DNA of 25,233 nt, taken from NCBI GenBank assembly GCA_964370065.1, contig CAYJGK010000024.1, positions 1 through 25,233 on the forward strand, written 5' to 3'. The notes beneath the pieces were generated by a model. It saw nothing but the letters and a program-made list of their open reading frames with translations. It did not search any database and was not told where the DNA came from. The first letter of the stretch is position 1. Each line of letters starts with the position of its first letter. Below, in pieces: positions 13,631-22,594 of the stretch. The position numbers were made by a program, and so were the translations under genes. This stretch comes from CAMQRS01 sp964370065. Its GTDB lineage: Bacteria; Bacillota_I; Bacilli_A; Erysipelotrichales; Erysipelotrichaceae.

Positions 13631-15121
13631 ATGAACAATGAATTAATAGAATTTTATGAAGCCTATAAACAAAAAGGAAACGCCTATAAACTAGCTTTAT
13701 CTACTATGTATTTTGACCAAGCTACTATTGCTCCAAAAAATGGATTTTCATACTCTAATCAGATGATTGCGATACTATCGACAGAACTGTTTATCCATTC
13801 AACAAATCCTGAATCTATCCAAAAGATTGAGCAATTATATAACAGTGACATTGAACCTGTTTTAAAAAAGGAATTATCCTTATTATTAAAAGAGTTATCG
13901 GAATCTAAAGATGTCCCTGTTGATTTAGTTAGACAAGCAAGTTTAGCCAATAATGAAGCTGGTACAGCATGGAGTCAAACAAAGGATGATAAGGATTACG
14001 ATGCTTTTATTCCTTACTTACAAAAAGTAGTAGAAACCACAAAAGCAAAATTAAAATATCATCCAAACCAATCTATATCTACTTATGATCAATTATTAGA
14101 TGCTTTTGAAACGGGTATGAACACAGCAAAATACGACTCATTCTTTGCTGCAATAAAAAAAGAGTTAGTGCCTTTAATTCAAAAAGTAAAAGCGAAACCT
14201 ATTAATGAAAAAATTCTTCAACAGAGTTTTGATGTGAAAAAGCAAGAAGCTTTTATGAATGAGCTATGTGAGTATTTAAAAGTGAACAAAGATGAATGTT
14301 ATATGAGTACAACAGCACATCCTTTCACTTCTTTCTTTAGTGGAAACGATGTGCGTATGACCACTCATTATTATGAAGACCAACTATTATCTGCTATCTT
14401 CTCTACTATCCACGAATATGGTCATGCATTATTTGGATTGCAAATTGACCCTGCTTTTGAAGGAAGTTCACTTGCCAGCGATATTGGCTGTGCCATGCAT
14501 GAATCACAATCGCGCTTCTTAGAAAATCACATAGGTAAACATGAGGCATTTTGGGAGAAAAACCTAAGTGTTCTACAATCCTATTTCCCAAGTCTAGACG
14601 CCTTAGATGTAAAGAGTTTTATGCAATTAGTAAATGCAAGTAAACCCTCTTTAATTCGTACAGAGGCAGATGAATTAACGTATCCGTTGCATGTATTAAT
14701 TCGTTATGAAATAGAGAAAGAAATGTTTAACAATGATACCATAGATTATCAACAATTAAAACAAATTTGGAACGACAAATATGAAGCTTACTTAGGTATT
14801 GTGCCTAGCCATGATGGGGAAGGTATTTTACAAGATATGCACTGGTCTAGTGCTTATTTCGGATATTTTCCTACCTATGCTTTAGGAAGTGCCTATGCAG
14901 CACAGTTCTATCATACAATGCAACAGCAATTAGATGTGGAAAGCCTATTAAGAAATGATGAATTTGAAAAAATTGCATCTTGGTTAAAAGAAAATATACA
15001 CCACTACGGTGCTTCTAAAACAGCAGAAGAAATTTTATTAGAAGTAACTAATGAACCATTTAATCCATCTTATTACATACAATATTTAAAAGATAAATAC
15101 AGTACTTTATATAATGTATAA
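13631..15121 (+). CDS. M32-family metallo-carboxypeptidase
   Basis: A 496-residue cytosolic zinc carboxypeptidase of the Taq/Bacillus carboxypeptidase family, which removes C-terminal residues with broad specificity. The zinc site is HEYGH at 261-265 and the third ligand Glu lies in HESQSRFLENHIG (290-302). TAHPFTSFFSGNDVRMTTHY, about 40 residues before HEYGH, and the IRTEADELTYPLHVLIRYEIE and PSHDGEGILQDMHWSSAYFGYFPTYALG segments are M32 signatures. The length is normal (about 500). ATG 13631 is preceded by AGAGGTAATT. It is a single-gene unit, divergent from the thioredoxin-like operon, and ends at a shared terminator with the alcohol dehydrogenase. Confidence 0.95.
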   Translation: MNNELIEFYEAYKQKGNAYKLALSTMYFDQATIAPKNGFSYSNQMIAILSTELFIHSTNPESIQKIEQLYNSDIEPVLKKELSLLLKELSESKDVPVDLVRQASLANNEAGTAWSQTKDDKDYDAFIPYLQKVVETTKAKLKYHPNQSISTYDQLLDAFETGMNTAKYDSFFAAIKKELVPLIQKVKAKPINEKILQQSFDVKKQEAFMNELCEYLKVNKDECYMSTTAHPFTSFFSGNDVRMTTHYYEDQLLSAIFSTIHEYGHALFGLQIDPAFEGSSLASDIGCAMHESQSRFLENHIGKHEAFWEKNLSVLQSYFPSLDALDVKSFMQLVNASKPSLIRTEADELTYPLHVLIRYEIEKEMFNNDTIDYQQLKQIWNDKYEAYLGIVPSHDGEGILQDMHWSSAYFGYFPTYALGSAYAAQFYHTMQQQLDVESLLRNDEFEKIASWLKENIHHYGASKTAEEILLEVTNEPFNPSYYIQYLKDKYSTLYNV

Positions 15122-15145
15122 AAAAAAGCCAAAAGGCTTTTTTTT
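15121..15145. terminator. Bidirectional terminator between convergent genes
   Basis: AAAAAAAGCC and GGCTTTTTTT pair around AAAA. The T-tracts serve both the M32 peptidase (plus) and the alcohol dehydrogenase (minus), whose stop codon lies in the stem. Confidence 0.85.
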
Positions 15146-16307
15146 ATTGGCACATCTTATATATTTTTAACACGTCTTCTTTTTTTAATGGCTTCATTCC
15201 ATTGATGCTTCCTTTTTTTGAGTCAGCAGCAAGCTTCGCCATTTCTTCTAATCGGCTATCATCAATTCCTACCTCGTGCAATGTTTTAGGAATATGCAAG
15301 CCCTCCACAAAGAAAGCTTGTGTTTGATCAATAGCTTGATTTGCAATCGTATAATCATCTAGCGTTGAATCAATACCAAATACTTGCGTACCGTATAAGA
15401 CAAATCTAGATATAGTTGTATCATCTAAAATATATCGCATCCATGCTGGTGTTAAAATCGCTAATCCAATTCCATGAGTATTATTATACACTGCACCTAA
15501 CACATGCTGCATGGCATGGCATGACCAGCCTTGAGCAAATCCTGCCCCTGCCGTAGTGTTTAATGTTAATGTGGCTGCCCACATTAGATTCGACCTAGCT
15601 TCATAATGATTTGGTGTTTGATATGCAATTGGTCCATAATGTAAAACCGTTTTCATTAATGACTCACAAATTCTCTCTTGCACAAAAGCACCTTCTACAC
15701 GATTAAAATAAATTTCAATTAAGTGTGATAAAATATCGGCACATCCTGCTGCCGTTTGTTTAGGTGGTAAGGTATACGTATTAGTAGGATCTAAAATAGA
15801 AGCTACTGGAAATAATAATGAACTAGCAAAGCTGCGTTTTTGATTGCATGATTTGTTTGTCACGACTCCTGTACAGTTCATTTCTGAACCTGTTCCACTC
15901 AATGTAATAATATCCACAATAGGAAGGGCTTTTACAATAGTTTGTGGAGTCATTAAACAAGTCCAGGCATCTAAGTCTTGACAAGCTACTGCTGCAATTC
16001 CTTTACTACAGTCCACTACGCTCCCTCCACCTACAGCTAAAATAATATCAATATTATGTTGCTTGCATAATTTAGCTCCTGCCTCTACTTCTTCAATTAA
16101 CGGGTTTGCACTCACTCCAGCAAAATCAATAATCGTATAGCCAATTAATGCAGATTTTACTTTGTCATATAACCCACTTGATAGAATGCTCCCTCCACCA
16201 TACACTAATAAAATTTTTTGTTCCGGTTTTATAATACTTGTTAGATGCTTACAACCGTTTTTTCCAAAATGTATTTTGGTTGGTACATAAAATTCAAAAT
16301 CTTTCAT
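15144..16307 (-). CDS. Iron-type alcohol dehydrogenase (butanol dehydrogenase/YqhD-like)
   Basis: A 387-residue group III dehydrogenase reducing aldehydes to alcohols with NAD(P)H. Motifs: cofactor-binding VGGGSVVDCSKGIAAV, TLSGTGSEMN, then the metal ligands Asp and His in AAGCADILSHLIEIYF and two His in GWSCHAMQHVLGAVYNNTHG. FYVPTKIHFGKNGCKHL is the usual N-terminus. I start it at ATG 16307, after AGGAGGGATTCG. A longer in-frame ATG at 16343 falls inside the spacer of a near-consensus promoter and would not be transcribed. As a fermentative enzyme it is a natural Rex target, but I see no good Rex site at its promoter. Single gene with its own promoter. Confidence 0.93.
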   Translation of the reverse strand: MKDFEFYVPTKIHFGKNGCKHLTSIIKPEQKILLVYGGGSILSSGLYDKVKSALIGYTIIDFAGVSANPLIEEVEAGAKLCKQHNIDIILAVGGGSVVDCSKGIAAVACQDLDAWTCLMTPQTIVKALPIVDIITLSGTGSEMNCTGVVTNKSCNQKRSFASSLLFPVASILDPTNTYTLPPKQTAAGCADILSHLIEIYFNRVEGAFVQERICESLMKTVLHYGPIAYQTPNHYEARSNLMWAATLTLNTTAGAGFAQGWSCHAMQHVLGAVYNNTHGIGLAILTPAWMRYILDDTTISRFVLYGTQVFGIDSTLDDYTIANQAIDQTQAFFVEGLHIPKTLHEVGIDDSRLEEMAKLAADSKKGSINGMKPLKKEDVLKIYKMCQ

Positions 16308-16328
16308 CGAATCCCTCCTCTTATCTTC

Positions 16329-16357
16329 ATAATATATCTGCACTCCTTGTTTGTCAA
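16329..16357 (-). promoter_or_regulatory. Promoter of the alcohol dehydrogenase gene
   Basis: On the minus strand consensus -35 TTGACA (16352-16357), 17-base spacer, -10 TATTAT (16329-16334). The predicted transcript start near 16322 is 15 bases before the chosen ATG. Confidence 0.8.
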
Positions 16358-16360
16358 CGC

Positions 16361-16383
16361 AAAAAAAGGGGCCCTCCCCCTTT
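16361..16383 (-). terminator. Terminator of the teichoic acid operon
   Basis: On the minus strand AAAGGGG (16377-16383) pairs with CCCCTTT (16365-16371) around 5 bases, followed by T residues. It begins within the stop of the lipoprotein gene. Confidence 0.8.
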
Positions 16384-16840
16384 ACTCATAACTTACTTGC
16401 TCATCACAAACGAATTGATGTTGTATAAAGAATGTACGTATTGTTTGTACATGATTGAAATCATCCTCGCGTATATCAGATGGGAACAATAATAACTCAT
16501 CTTCCATAAAGTTATATTTTTTGTAATCTATTTTCGTATGAATGGTTATCATTAATCCATCTAAAGTAACGGTTTGCTCGACCCCTTTGATAGTGTTGTG
16601 TTCTGTACTCAATCCTTCATATTTAGTAAACGTTTCAGTCACCTCATTTTCACTTGAATCAGATAATATAACCGTTTCTAAAACACTCATAGATTGTACA
16701 TCATTGGCATGGTAAGTAATTTCATAACTGTAACGACTATTTTCCATACCGCATACCATTGTGTCATAATCTAAAACCCCACAACCACTCACAACAACGC
16801 TATAGAATAAACAAAGTATGACTTTTTTAAAAGGTCTCAT
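16382..16840 (-). CDS. Small lipoprotein, possibly DUF1307/YehR-like
   Basis: 152 residues from ATG 16840. The N-terminus MRPFKKVILCLFYSVVVSGC is a clear lipoprotein signal with Cys20 as the lipidation site. The rest is soluble, rich in Thr and acidic residues, with YSYEITYHANDVQSM and VTLDGLMITIHTKIDYKKYN, a layout reminiscent of DUF1307 lipoproteins; this is a weak match from memory. A longer frame opening at 16891 would place the signal peptide inside the protein and is rejected. The start overlaps the stop of the preceding transferase (TAATG) with GAGGAG in front, so it is translated as part of the teichoic acid operon. A role at the membrane face of teichoic acid assembly is possible but unproven. 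Confidence 0.75.
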   Translation of the reverse strand: MRPFKKVILCLFYSVVVSGCGVLDYDTMVCGMENSRYSYEITYHANDVQSMSVLETVILSDSSENEVTETFTKYEGLSTEHNTIKGVEQTVTLDGLMITIHTKIDYKKYNFMEDELLLFPSDIREDDFNHVQTIRTFFIQHQFVCDEQVSYE

Positions 16841-17946
16841 TATTTTTCTCCTCTCATAATTTGGCTGATTAATTTTAAAACCCTTTGACAAGATTTACCA
16901 TCTTGATATTTAAAGAATTTATTTCTAAATTGAGCAATGACATCCAGGTCAAATTTGTCTTCTTGGATGTGCTGTACAATTTGTGCTTCACTCTTACAAA
17001 TTGGTCCAGGCATTTCTTTCTCATAATCTACATAAAACCCAACATCATTACGATATTCTTCTAAATCTGGCACATAAAATAAAATAGGCTTGTTGAATAC
17101 TGAGAAATCAATGATGATTGCAGAGTAATCAGAAATTAAATAATCACTTACACTAAATAAACGTTTAATGCTCATTTTGTTGCAACAAACAATATCTTCA
17201 TCATCACTGATAACTTGATCAGATAACAAAGGGTGCATTTTATATAAAATAACATATTCATCACCTAATGCCTCTTTAATTTGTTGCAAATCAATCATTG
17301 TTTTTTGCAAGTTGTGCATTAACTTTCCTCTGAAGGTAGGCGCATATAAAATAACTTTTTTTCCTTTTAGTTGAGGAAATGTTTCATACATTAATTTTTG
17401 ATCTTTTTTTATCTTACTCTTCTTGAAAAGGCGATCTGTTTTCGCAATCCCTGTTGCGAAAACGTGTTCTTCATGCATACCAAATGCACTTGCAAAATAA
17501 GGACGATAGTATTCACAGTTAGTAATTGCGTAATCATAATTTGCAATTTTATAGTCTCGTTTAGTATCATTTCCAAACTTTTTAATCGCTCCGCTTGCAT
17601 GCCAAACTTGTAATACTTTCACTTCTTTTCTTTTAAAGTGAGAAACAACATAGTTATTATAATCTAAAATAACTAATTGACTTGTATTAATAGCAAACAT
17701 TTGATGAATACAAGAGAAGAAATATTTTATGTTTCCTAATAGACTCTTTTCAAATTTTACTAATACATAGTTCAGTTTATAAGAACCTTGCTTTTGTAAC
17801 CCAATTGATAGTAATCGAAAGTCCCCCTCTAAACGGTCCGATTCCAAAGAGATAAAAGTTATTTTTTCTGGATCTACTTTAGTAAACACTAAAAATATAC
17901 TCATTACTTTTAATATAATCCAAACAATTATTTTTTTTAATTGCAT
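16840..17946 (-). CDS. CDP-glycerol glycerophosphotransferase, TagB-like
   Basis: A 368-residue Glyphos_transf-family enzyme that adds glycerol phosphate from CDP-glycerol to the lipid-linked wall teichoic acid intermediate at the inner membrane face. The N-terminal 25 residues are amphipathic/hydrophobic and can dock on the membrane. VLQVWHASGAIKKFGND (about 112-128) is the family His motif in the WHA.GAIK form. VILYAPTFRGK and YLISDYSAIIIDFSVFNKPILFY follow, the second holding the acidic CDP-glycerol site. The WHASGAIK form differs from the WHGTPLKRL form of the other two transferases, so I suggest a primase-like (TagB) role, without proof. Its start overlaps the end of the 17937-19157 gene by 10 bases. 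Confidence 0.85.
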   Translation of the reverse strand: MQLKKIIVWIILKVMSIFLVFTKVDPEKITFISLESDRLEGDFRLLSIGLQKQGSYKLNYVLVKFEKSLLGNIKYFFSCIHQMFAINTSQLVILDYNNYVVSHFKRKEVKVLQVWHASGAIKKFGNDTKRDYKIANYDYAITNCEYYRPYFASAFGMHEEHVFATGIAKTDRLFKKSKIKKDQKLMYETFPQLKGKKVILYAPTFRGKLMHNLQKTMIDLQQIKEALGDEYVILYKMHPLLSDQVISDDEDIVCCNKMSIKRLFSVSDYLISDYSAIIIDFSVFNKPILFYVPDLEEYRNDVGFYVDYEKEMPGPICKSEAQIVQHIQEDKFDLDVIAQFRNKFFKYQDGKSCQRVLKLISQIMRGEK

Positions 17947-19157
17947 CCTTCCCCCTCCTTATTGAATACATAATCAATTACTTTTTGACTACAATTTCCA
18001 TCTTGTTCTTGATTGAACTGTTGATTGAAATTAAGTAAGCGCTCATAATCAAATTCATTTTTCTTAATTTTTTGAAGTAAACTCACTTCATCTACTACTA
18101 TATCACCTGGTAAAGTTTCATAAATATCAAAATAGAATCCTCTTAATTCATCTTGATAACTTTGTAAATCAAACATATAGAAATAAATAGGTCTATTTAA
18201 ATTAGCATAATCGAAGAAAACACTTGAATAATCAGTAATTAAGATATCACTCATAGCATATAATTCGTTAATATCCTGTTGTGCTTTTGCTTGGATTACA
18301 AAATCTTGTAAGGATACATCAGATGTGAAAGCATTCACTATTAAATAATGTGGTTTAAATACGACAACATATTCTTCCCCTAATACTTCTTTCCACTTTT
18401 TAAAATCAGCTTGTAAGGTAAAAGTATACCCTTTACTTGTAAAAGAAGTATCTCTCCAAGTGGGTGCATATAATATCACTTTTTTATGCGGCGCAATGTT
18501 ATACTTCTTTTTCAACTGCGTCTGTTGTTGACTATCCACACTCGTTAAATAATCATTGCGAGGATAACCTGATGTAAATAAGCGTCCTTTGTCTATTTGA
18601 AATGCACTTTGAAAAATAGCAGTACTATAATGATTAGGACTTAGCATACAGTTATACTTTGCTACATCATCATCATAAGTGGATGTCATTTCTTGAAAGC
18701 TCATTTCACTTCTATAAAACTTAATATCATCTCTCGCCAAAATATCATGTGCTAAGCGTTTTAATGGGGTTCCATGCCACGTTTGTAAATAGTATTGTTC
18801 TTTCTTTTTAAGAATGTGTTTAGGTAACTTGCAGTTCACAAACCAATACTTTGCTTTGGCCATGTAATAAAAATAAAGCAGTCCATTATAACGAATCACT
18901 TTTGCGTTCGCTATTTTTATAGAAGTATCCTTCAATGCCCAAACCATTTTATAATCTGCTTGGATTGCAGTTAAATATTCATGTAATGCTTTCGGATTAC
19001 ATGAATAGGAACGCCCATGATAAGCCACAAAAATGATTAATTTTTCATCTACATGAATTTTTTTATACAGTAACTTATAAAGTGTTTTAAAACATTTCAC
19101 AACTGTTTTTTTTATCCACTTCAAGATTGTTAATTTACATTTTTGAATCTGTTGCAT
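17937..19157 (-). CDS. CDP-glycerol glycerophosphotransferase, TagF-like
   Basis: 406 residues, a single Glyphos_transf domain. Basic, membrane-docking N-terminus, then RSYSCNPKALHEYL, YLQTWHGTPLKRLAHDI (about 121-137) with the catalytic-type His, GYPRNDYL, VILYAPTWRD and ITDYSSVFFDYANLNRPIYFY (about 300-320), the substrate-phosphate-binding signature. It closes with GFYFDIYETLPGDIV and EQDGNCSQKVIDYV. These motifs are those of poly(glycerol phosphate) polymerases and related teichoic acid transferases. It begins 8 bases after the fusion gene and overlaps the next gene by 10 bases. Whether it is a polymerase, an initiator or transfers another polyol cannot be read from sequence alone. Confidence 0.87.
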   Translation of the reverse strand: MQQIQKCKLTILKWIKKTVVKCFKTLYKLLYKKIHVDEKLIIFVAYHGRSYSCNPKALHEYLTAIQADYKMVWALKDTSIKIANAKVIRYNGLLYFYYMAKAKYWFVNCKLPKHILKKKEQYYLQTWHGTPLKRLAHDILARDDIKFYRSEMSFQEMTSTYDDDVAKYNCMLSPNHYSTAIFQSAFQIDKGRLFTSGYPRNDYLTSVDSQQQTQLKKKYNIAPHKKVILYAPTWRDTSFTSKGYTFTLQADFKKWKEVLGEEYVVVFKPHYLIVNAFTSDVSLQDFVIQAKAQQDINELYAMSDILITDYSSVFFDYANLNRPIYFYMFDLQSYQDELRGFYFDIYETLPGDIVVDEVSLLQKIKKNEFDYERLLNFNQQFNQEQDGNCSQKVIDYVFNKEGEGCN

Positions 19158-19165
19158 GAGTTCTC

Positions 19166-21397
19166 CTATCTTTTTAAAAATACTTTTTCCACAATCTTTT
19201 GACTTGCTTTTCCATCGTCTAAATGACAGAATCGATTATAGAATACATTATACTTTTCTTTATATTCCTCTTGTACTTGTTCAATGTTTGCAATCGCCTC
19301 AATTACTTCATCACTTGTAAATAATAATGGACCAGGCACTTCATTTTCCATGTCAATATAAAATCCTCTTAATAAATTCTTATATTTTTCAATATCATAT
19401 GTGAAAAATAAAATAGGTCTTCTCAAGTTAGCGTAATCAAAGAATACACTTGAATAATCGGTAATACAAATATCACTAATCGTATATATTTCAGAAATAT
19501 CGTCATAATCGCTTAAATTATAAACAAATCCCGGATACGTGCTCGTATCAATCGCATCACTAATATAATGGTGCATACGCAATAATACAACATATCCCTC
19601 TCCCAGCTTTTTCTGCATATTCGCTAAATCCAGTTGTAATGTGAACTTATATTTTCCTTTTGCATAATGCTCATCATCACGCCATGTTGGTGCATATAAG
19701 ACTGTTTTCTTATGTAGTGGAATACCTAATTTATGTTTTAATTTTACCATATCATCTTGCAGTGTTGGTGAATATAATATGTCATTTCTAGGATATCCAA
19801 AATCCAGCATTTCATTTTCAAACATAAAGCAACGTCGTAATGTTGTAGTTGAAAAATCATTAGCACTCACTAGATAATCCCAGTCCACTCTTTGTTTATA
19901 AAACTGCTGTTTGTACTTAGGAGACGCAGAAGTTACTTCTTCTTGATCAAACACAAGCCGTTTTAATGGTGTCCCATGCCATGTTTCCACAAATACTTGT
20001 CCTTTTTGTTTACGATACCAAAGAGGTTGTCTTACATTAAATACTAAATATTTAGAAACAGCTAAATAATAAGCATATCTAAATGAGAATCGTTTCACTA
20101 CCTTTGTTTGGTAGGGTGGCTTCGTACGATTGTTTAACACCCATACAAACTTAAACTTATCGCTGTGATGTTTCGCTAAATACTCATAAATATATTTAGG
20201 GCTGTCTGAGTAATTTTTACCCATAAAAGATTCAAACAGCACTACATTTTCTTTTAGTTTCATTTTCGTAAATAGATGATAATATGCCAATTTATAAAAA
20301 CTAGTTTTACTCTTCCATATATTTTTAAATTTAATAATTGCTAATTTGTTACGAATAATGCGTAATGTTTTAGGTAAATTATCTTGTTGGATAGAAGCGA
20401 TTAGCTTTCTAGTATAAGCAGTTCTATGTTTCAATTGCTCTTTGTCTAATTGTTTAGTTAACTGTACTAATCTTGGGTAATATTGCTCTCTCCATTTACA
20501 ATTTAAACTACGTCTTATACGTTTTGCGTATGTTTTACGAATATAGTTTATTAATTTATCGTCTAGTAATTGCTTAAATAACACATCTTGTGTCATTTTT
20601 TTACTTTGTTCATAGACATTCATTCTTTCAAAAAATCTACCTTCATCTTCAATTTGTGTCAAAGAAGGATGATTGATTGGGTCATTATGTTTTCTTTTTA
20701 CATATACTGTTTCTTCCACTCGTGCACTTGTTTGTACTACATCCAATACTTGCGTCATAAAAGATAAATCACTATAATAAATATATGTTTCGTCGAACGT
20801 AATGTTATGCTCCATTAAAAATGTTCTTTTAAAAGCATTTCCCAATACACTAATATTGCCAAACCCTTTTCTTGATTTGATTAAGAAATACAATCTTTGA
20901 TAGTGCTCATCTTCTTCATTATTTTTATACTTATCAATAAAACGGTCGACTTTTCTAACTTTTACTTCAATTTCTATCTCATTATCCCCTTCCTCTTGAA
21001 TGGGTTCTATGTTAGCTAAATAATTAGCCCTTTTATTCCAAGTGTGCGCTCTTTTTCCATATAATAACTGTACCCCTTCTTGTGCCATTAGATGCGATAA
21101 AGAATGTTCAATAATGTAGTCATCGCTATCTAAAAAGAAAATATATTCTCCGTTTGCTAGTTGTATCCCAGCATTTCTTGCCGCTGCTACACCTTGTTTC
21201 CCGTCTAAATGATGTACACGCAAGCTAAAATGTGTAGCGTATTCATTTATCAAATTTGTGATATCGTCTTCACAGCGATCGCAGATTACTAAAACTTCAA
21301 AATCCTTGAAGCTGCTTTCTTTTAATGAAAGAAGACAGTCTTCAAGGTAATGCACATATTTATGAAAAGGAATGATAATGCTTAATAATCGGTTCAT
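19166..21397 (-). CDS. GT2 glycosyltransferase fused to CDP-glycerol glycerophosphotransferase
   Basis: 743 residues with two enzyme domains. Residues 1 to about 230 are a GT-A family 2 glycosyltransferase: SIIIPFHKYVHYLEDCLLSL, VLVICDRCEDD, GVAAARNAGIQLANGEY and the metal-binding FFLDSDDY (about 93-100). A basic helical linker follows (about 250-380). Residues 390-743 are a Glyphos_transf domain with GKNYSDSPKYIYEYL, VETWHGTPLKRLVFD (about 468-482), YPRND, TVLYAPTWRDDEHY, ITDYSSVFFDYANLRRPILFF (about 640-660) and a final DDGKASQKIVEKVF. Fusions of this type are known in Gram-positive teichoic acid loci and may couple polymer extension with sugar decoration. The gene sits between tagD and the next transferase with 8-10 base gaps. 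Confidence 0.88.
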   Translation of the reverse strand: MNRLLSIIIPFHKYVHYLEDCLLSLKESSFKDFEVLVICDRCEDDITNLINEYATHFSLRVHHLDGKQGVAAARNAGIQLANGEYIFFLDSDDYIIEHSLSHLMAQEGVQLLYGKRAHTWNKRANYLANIEPIQEEGDNEIEIEVKVRKVDRFIDKYKNNEEDEHYQRLYFLIKSRKGFGNISVLGNAFKRTFLMEHNITFDETYIYYSDLSFMTQVLDVVQTSARVEETVYVKRKHNDPINHPSLTQIEDEGRFFERMNVYEQSKKMTQDVLFKQLLDDKLINYIRKTYAKRIRRSLNCKWREQYYPRLVQLTKQLDKEQLKHRTAYTRKLIASIQQDNLPKTLRIIRNKLAIIKFKNIWKSKTSFYKLAYYHLFTKMKLKENVVLFESFMGKNYSDSPKYIYEYLAKHHSDKFKFVWVLNNRTKPPYQTKVVKRFSFRYAYYLAVSKYLVFNVRQPLWYRKQKGQVFVETWHGTPLKRLVFDQEEVTSASPKYKQQFYKQRVDWDYLVSANDFSTTTLRRCFMFENEMLDFGYPRNDILYSPTLQDDMVKLKHKLGIPLHKKTVLYAPTWRDDEHYAKGKYKFTLQLDLANMQKKLGEGYVVLLRMHHYISDAIDTSTYPGFVYNLSDYDDISEIYTISDICITDYSSVFFDYANLRRPILFFTYDIEKYKNLLRGFYIDMENEVPGPLLFTSDEVIEAIANIEQVQEEYKEKYNVFYNRFCHLDDGKASQKIVEKVFLKR

Positions 21398-21407
21398 TCA
21401 TTTTCTC

Positions 21408-21794
21408 CTATTTATTTAAACCAGCTTTTAATTCGGTTGTTGAAATTCCATCTGTTCTAGACAAGTATACTACTTCGCAATATTCTTTTAGGAAGTCAAA
21501 TTTTCCTTCCCAATCATCGCCAATCACAAATACATCAATTCCGTATTTTTTAACGTCTTCAATTTTTTGTTCCCAACTTGTTTCCAAGATAGCTTCATCA
21601 ACATATTTAATCGCTTCTACAATAGCTAAACGATCGCTATCTTTAATCACACATTTTTTACCTTTTCCTTCATTAAAAGCATCACTGCTCACTGCAACTG
21701 TTAAGTGATCCCCTAATGCTTTTGCTCTTTTCAACATATTTAAATGTCCGATATGAAATAAATCATATGTTCCATAAGTAATTACTTTTTTCAT
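21408..21794 (-). CDS. tagD: Glycerol-3-phosphate cytidylyltransferase
   Basis: Makes CDP-glycerol from CTP and glycerol 3-phosphate, the donor for the three transferases downstream. 128 residues, the normal size. The nucleotidyltransferase HxGH motif is HIGH at 14-17 within GTYDLFHIGHLNML. The second hallmark RTDGISTTELK is near the C-terminus (about 114-124), and VFVIGDDWEGKFD lies between. Starts at ATG 21794 with AGGAG upstream, 8 bases after tagH. Confidence 0.96.
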   Translation of the reverse strand: MKKVITYGTYDLFHIGHLNMLKRAKALGDHLTVAVSSDAFNEGKGKKCVIKDSDRLAIVEAIKYVDEAILETSWEQKIEDVKKYGIDVFVIGDDWEGKFDFLKEYCEVVYLSRTDGISTTELKAGLNK

Positions 21795-21802
21795 AAGTTC
21801 TC

Positions 21803-22582
21803 CTATTTCTTAGTACGACTATCATATATTCTTTTTCGTAATTGTTTTACTTCTTCTTTAGTTAATAGTTTATGCTGCTCCACAAATACTTCATAATTAT
21901 CAGCTACTTCTTGAATGGCACCTAGTTCTCTAAATCTACCTTCTTCAATCCATAAGCCCATATCACAAAATTTACGTACTTGATTTAATGAATGCGATAC
22001 AAAGAAAATTGTTTTTCCTTGCAACTTTAATTCGTTCATGCGCTCCATACATTTAGAAGCAAATCCTTTATCCCCAACTGATAGTGCTTCATCAACAATA
22101 ATAATATCGGGATCTAAACAAATATTAATAGAAAATCCTAATCGCGACTTCATTCCTGACGAATATTTTTTTACTGGTTGGTATAAAAAATCACCTAATT
22201 CCGCGAAATCAATAACCCCTTCTACCACTTCTTGAATTCTTTTTTTAGGCAACCCTAATAACGCGCATTTATACAAAATATTTTCATGTCCTGTTAATTG
22301 TGCATTTAGTCCTGCTTGTACAGCAATTAATGCTTGCTCCCCTTCAATTGTAATTTTCCCTTTATCCGGCATACTTATTCCTGCTAATAAATTAGATAAT
22401 GTTGATTTTCCACTTCCATTACTACCTAATACCCCAACTACACTTCCTTTCGGAATAGTAAAAGAGACATCACGCAATGCATAGAAATCTACTTTAGAAG
22501 TAAACAATCTATTTCTACCTTTTTTAGTGAGTCTATAGATTTTATCTACATGCTCAAATTTAACTGCTAAATTTTCATTCAT
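21803..22582 (-). CDS. tagH: Teichoic acid export ABC transporter ATPase
   Basis: The ATP-binding subunit that powers wall teichoic acid export with TagG. 259 residues. Walker A is GSNGSGKST (53-61), the signature is YSSGMKSRLGF (140-150, SSGM rather than LSGG, usual in polysaccharide exporters), Walker B is IIIVDEAL (160-167), followed by SVGDKGFASKC and the switch His in FFVSHSL. It is much shorter than Bacillus subtilis TagH (about 527 residues); the extra C-terminal extracellular-type extension of that protein is missing, as in many other genera. It lies 12 bases after the permease gene. Confidence 0.93.
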   Translation of the reverse strand: MNENLAVKFEHVDKIYRLTKKGRNRLFTSKVDFYALRDVSFTIPKGSVVGVLGSNGSGKSTLSNLLAGISMPDKGKITIEGEQALIAVQAGLNAQLTGHENILYKCALLGLPKKRIQEVVEGVIDFAELGDFLYQPVKKYSSGMKSRLGFSINICLDPDIIIVDEALSVGDKGFASKCMERMNELKLQGKTIFFVSHSLNQVRKFCDMGLWIEEGRFRELGAIQEVADNYEVFVEQHKLLTKEEVKQLRKRIYDSRTKK

Positions 22583-22594
22583 TATAATAGCCTC

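Noticed and set aside
16308..16343. Longer alcohol dehydrogenase starting at 16343
   Set aside because: The ATG lies between the -35 and -10 of a near-consensus promoter, while ATG 16307 has AGGAGGG in front.
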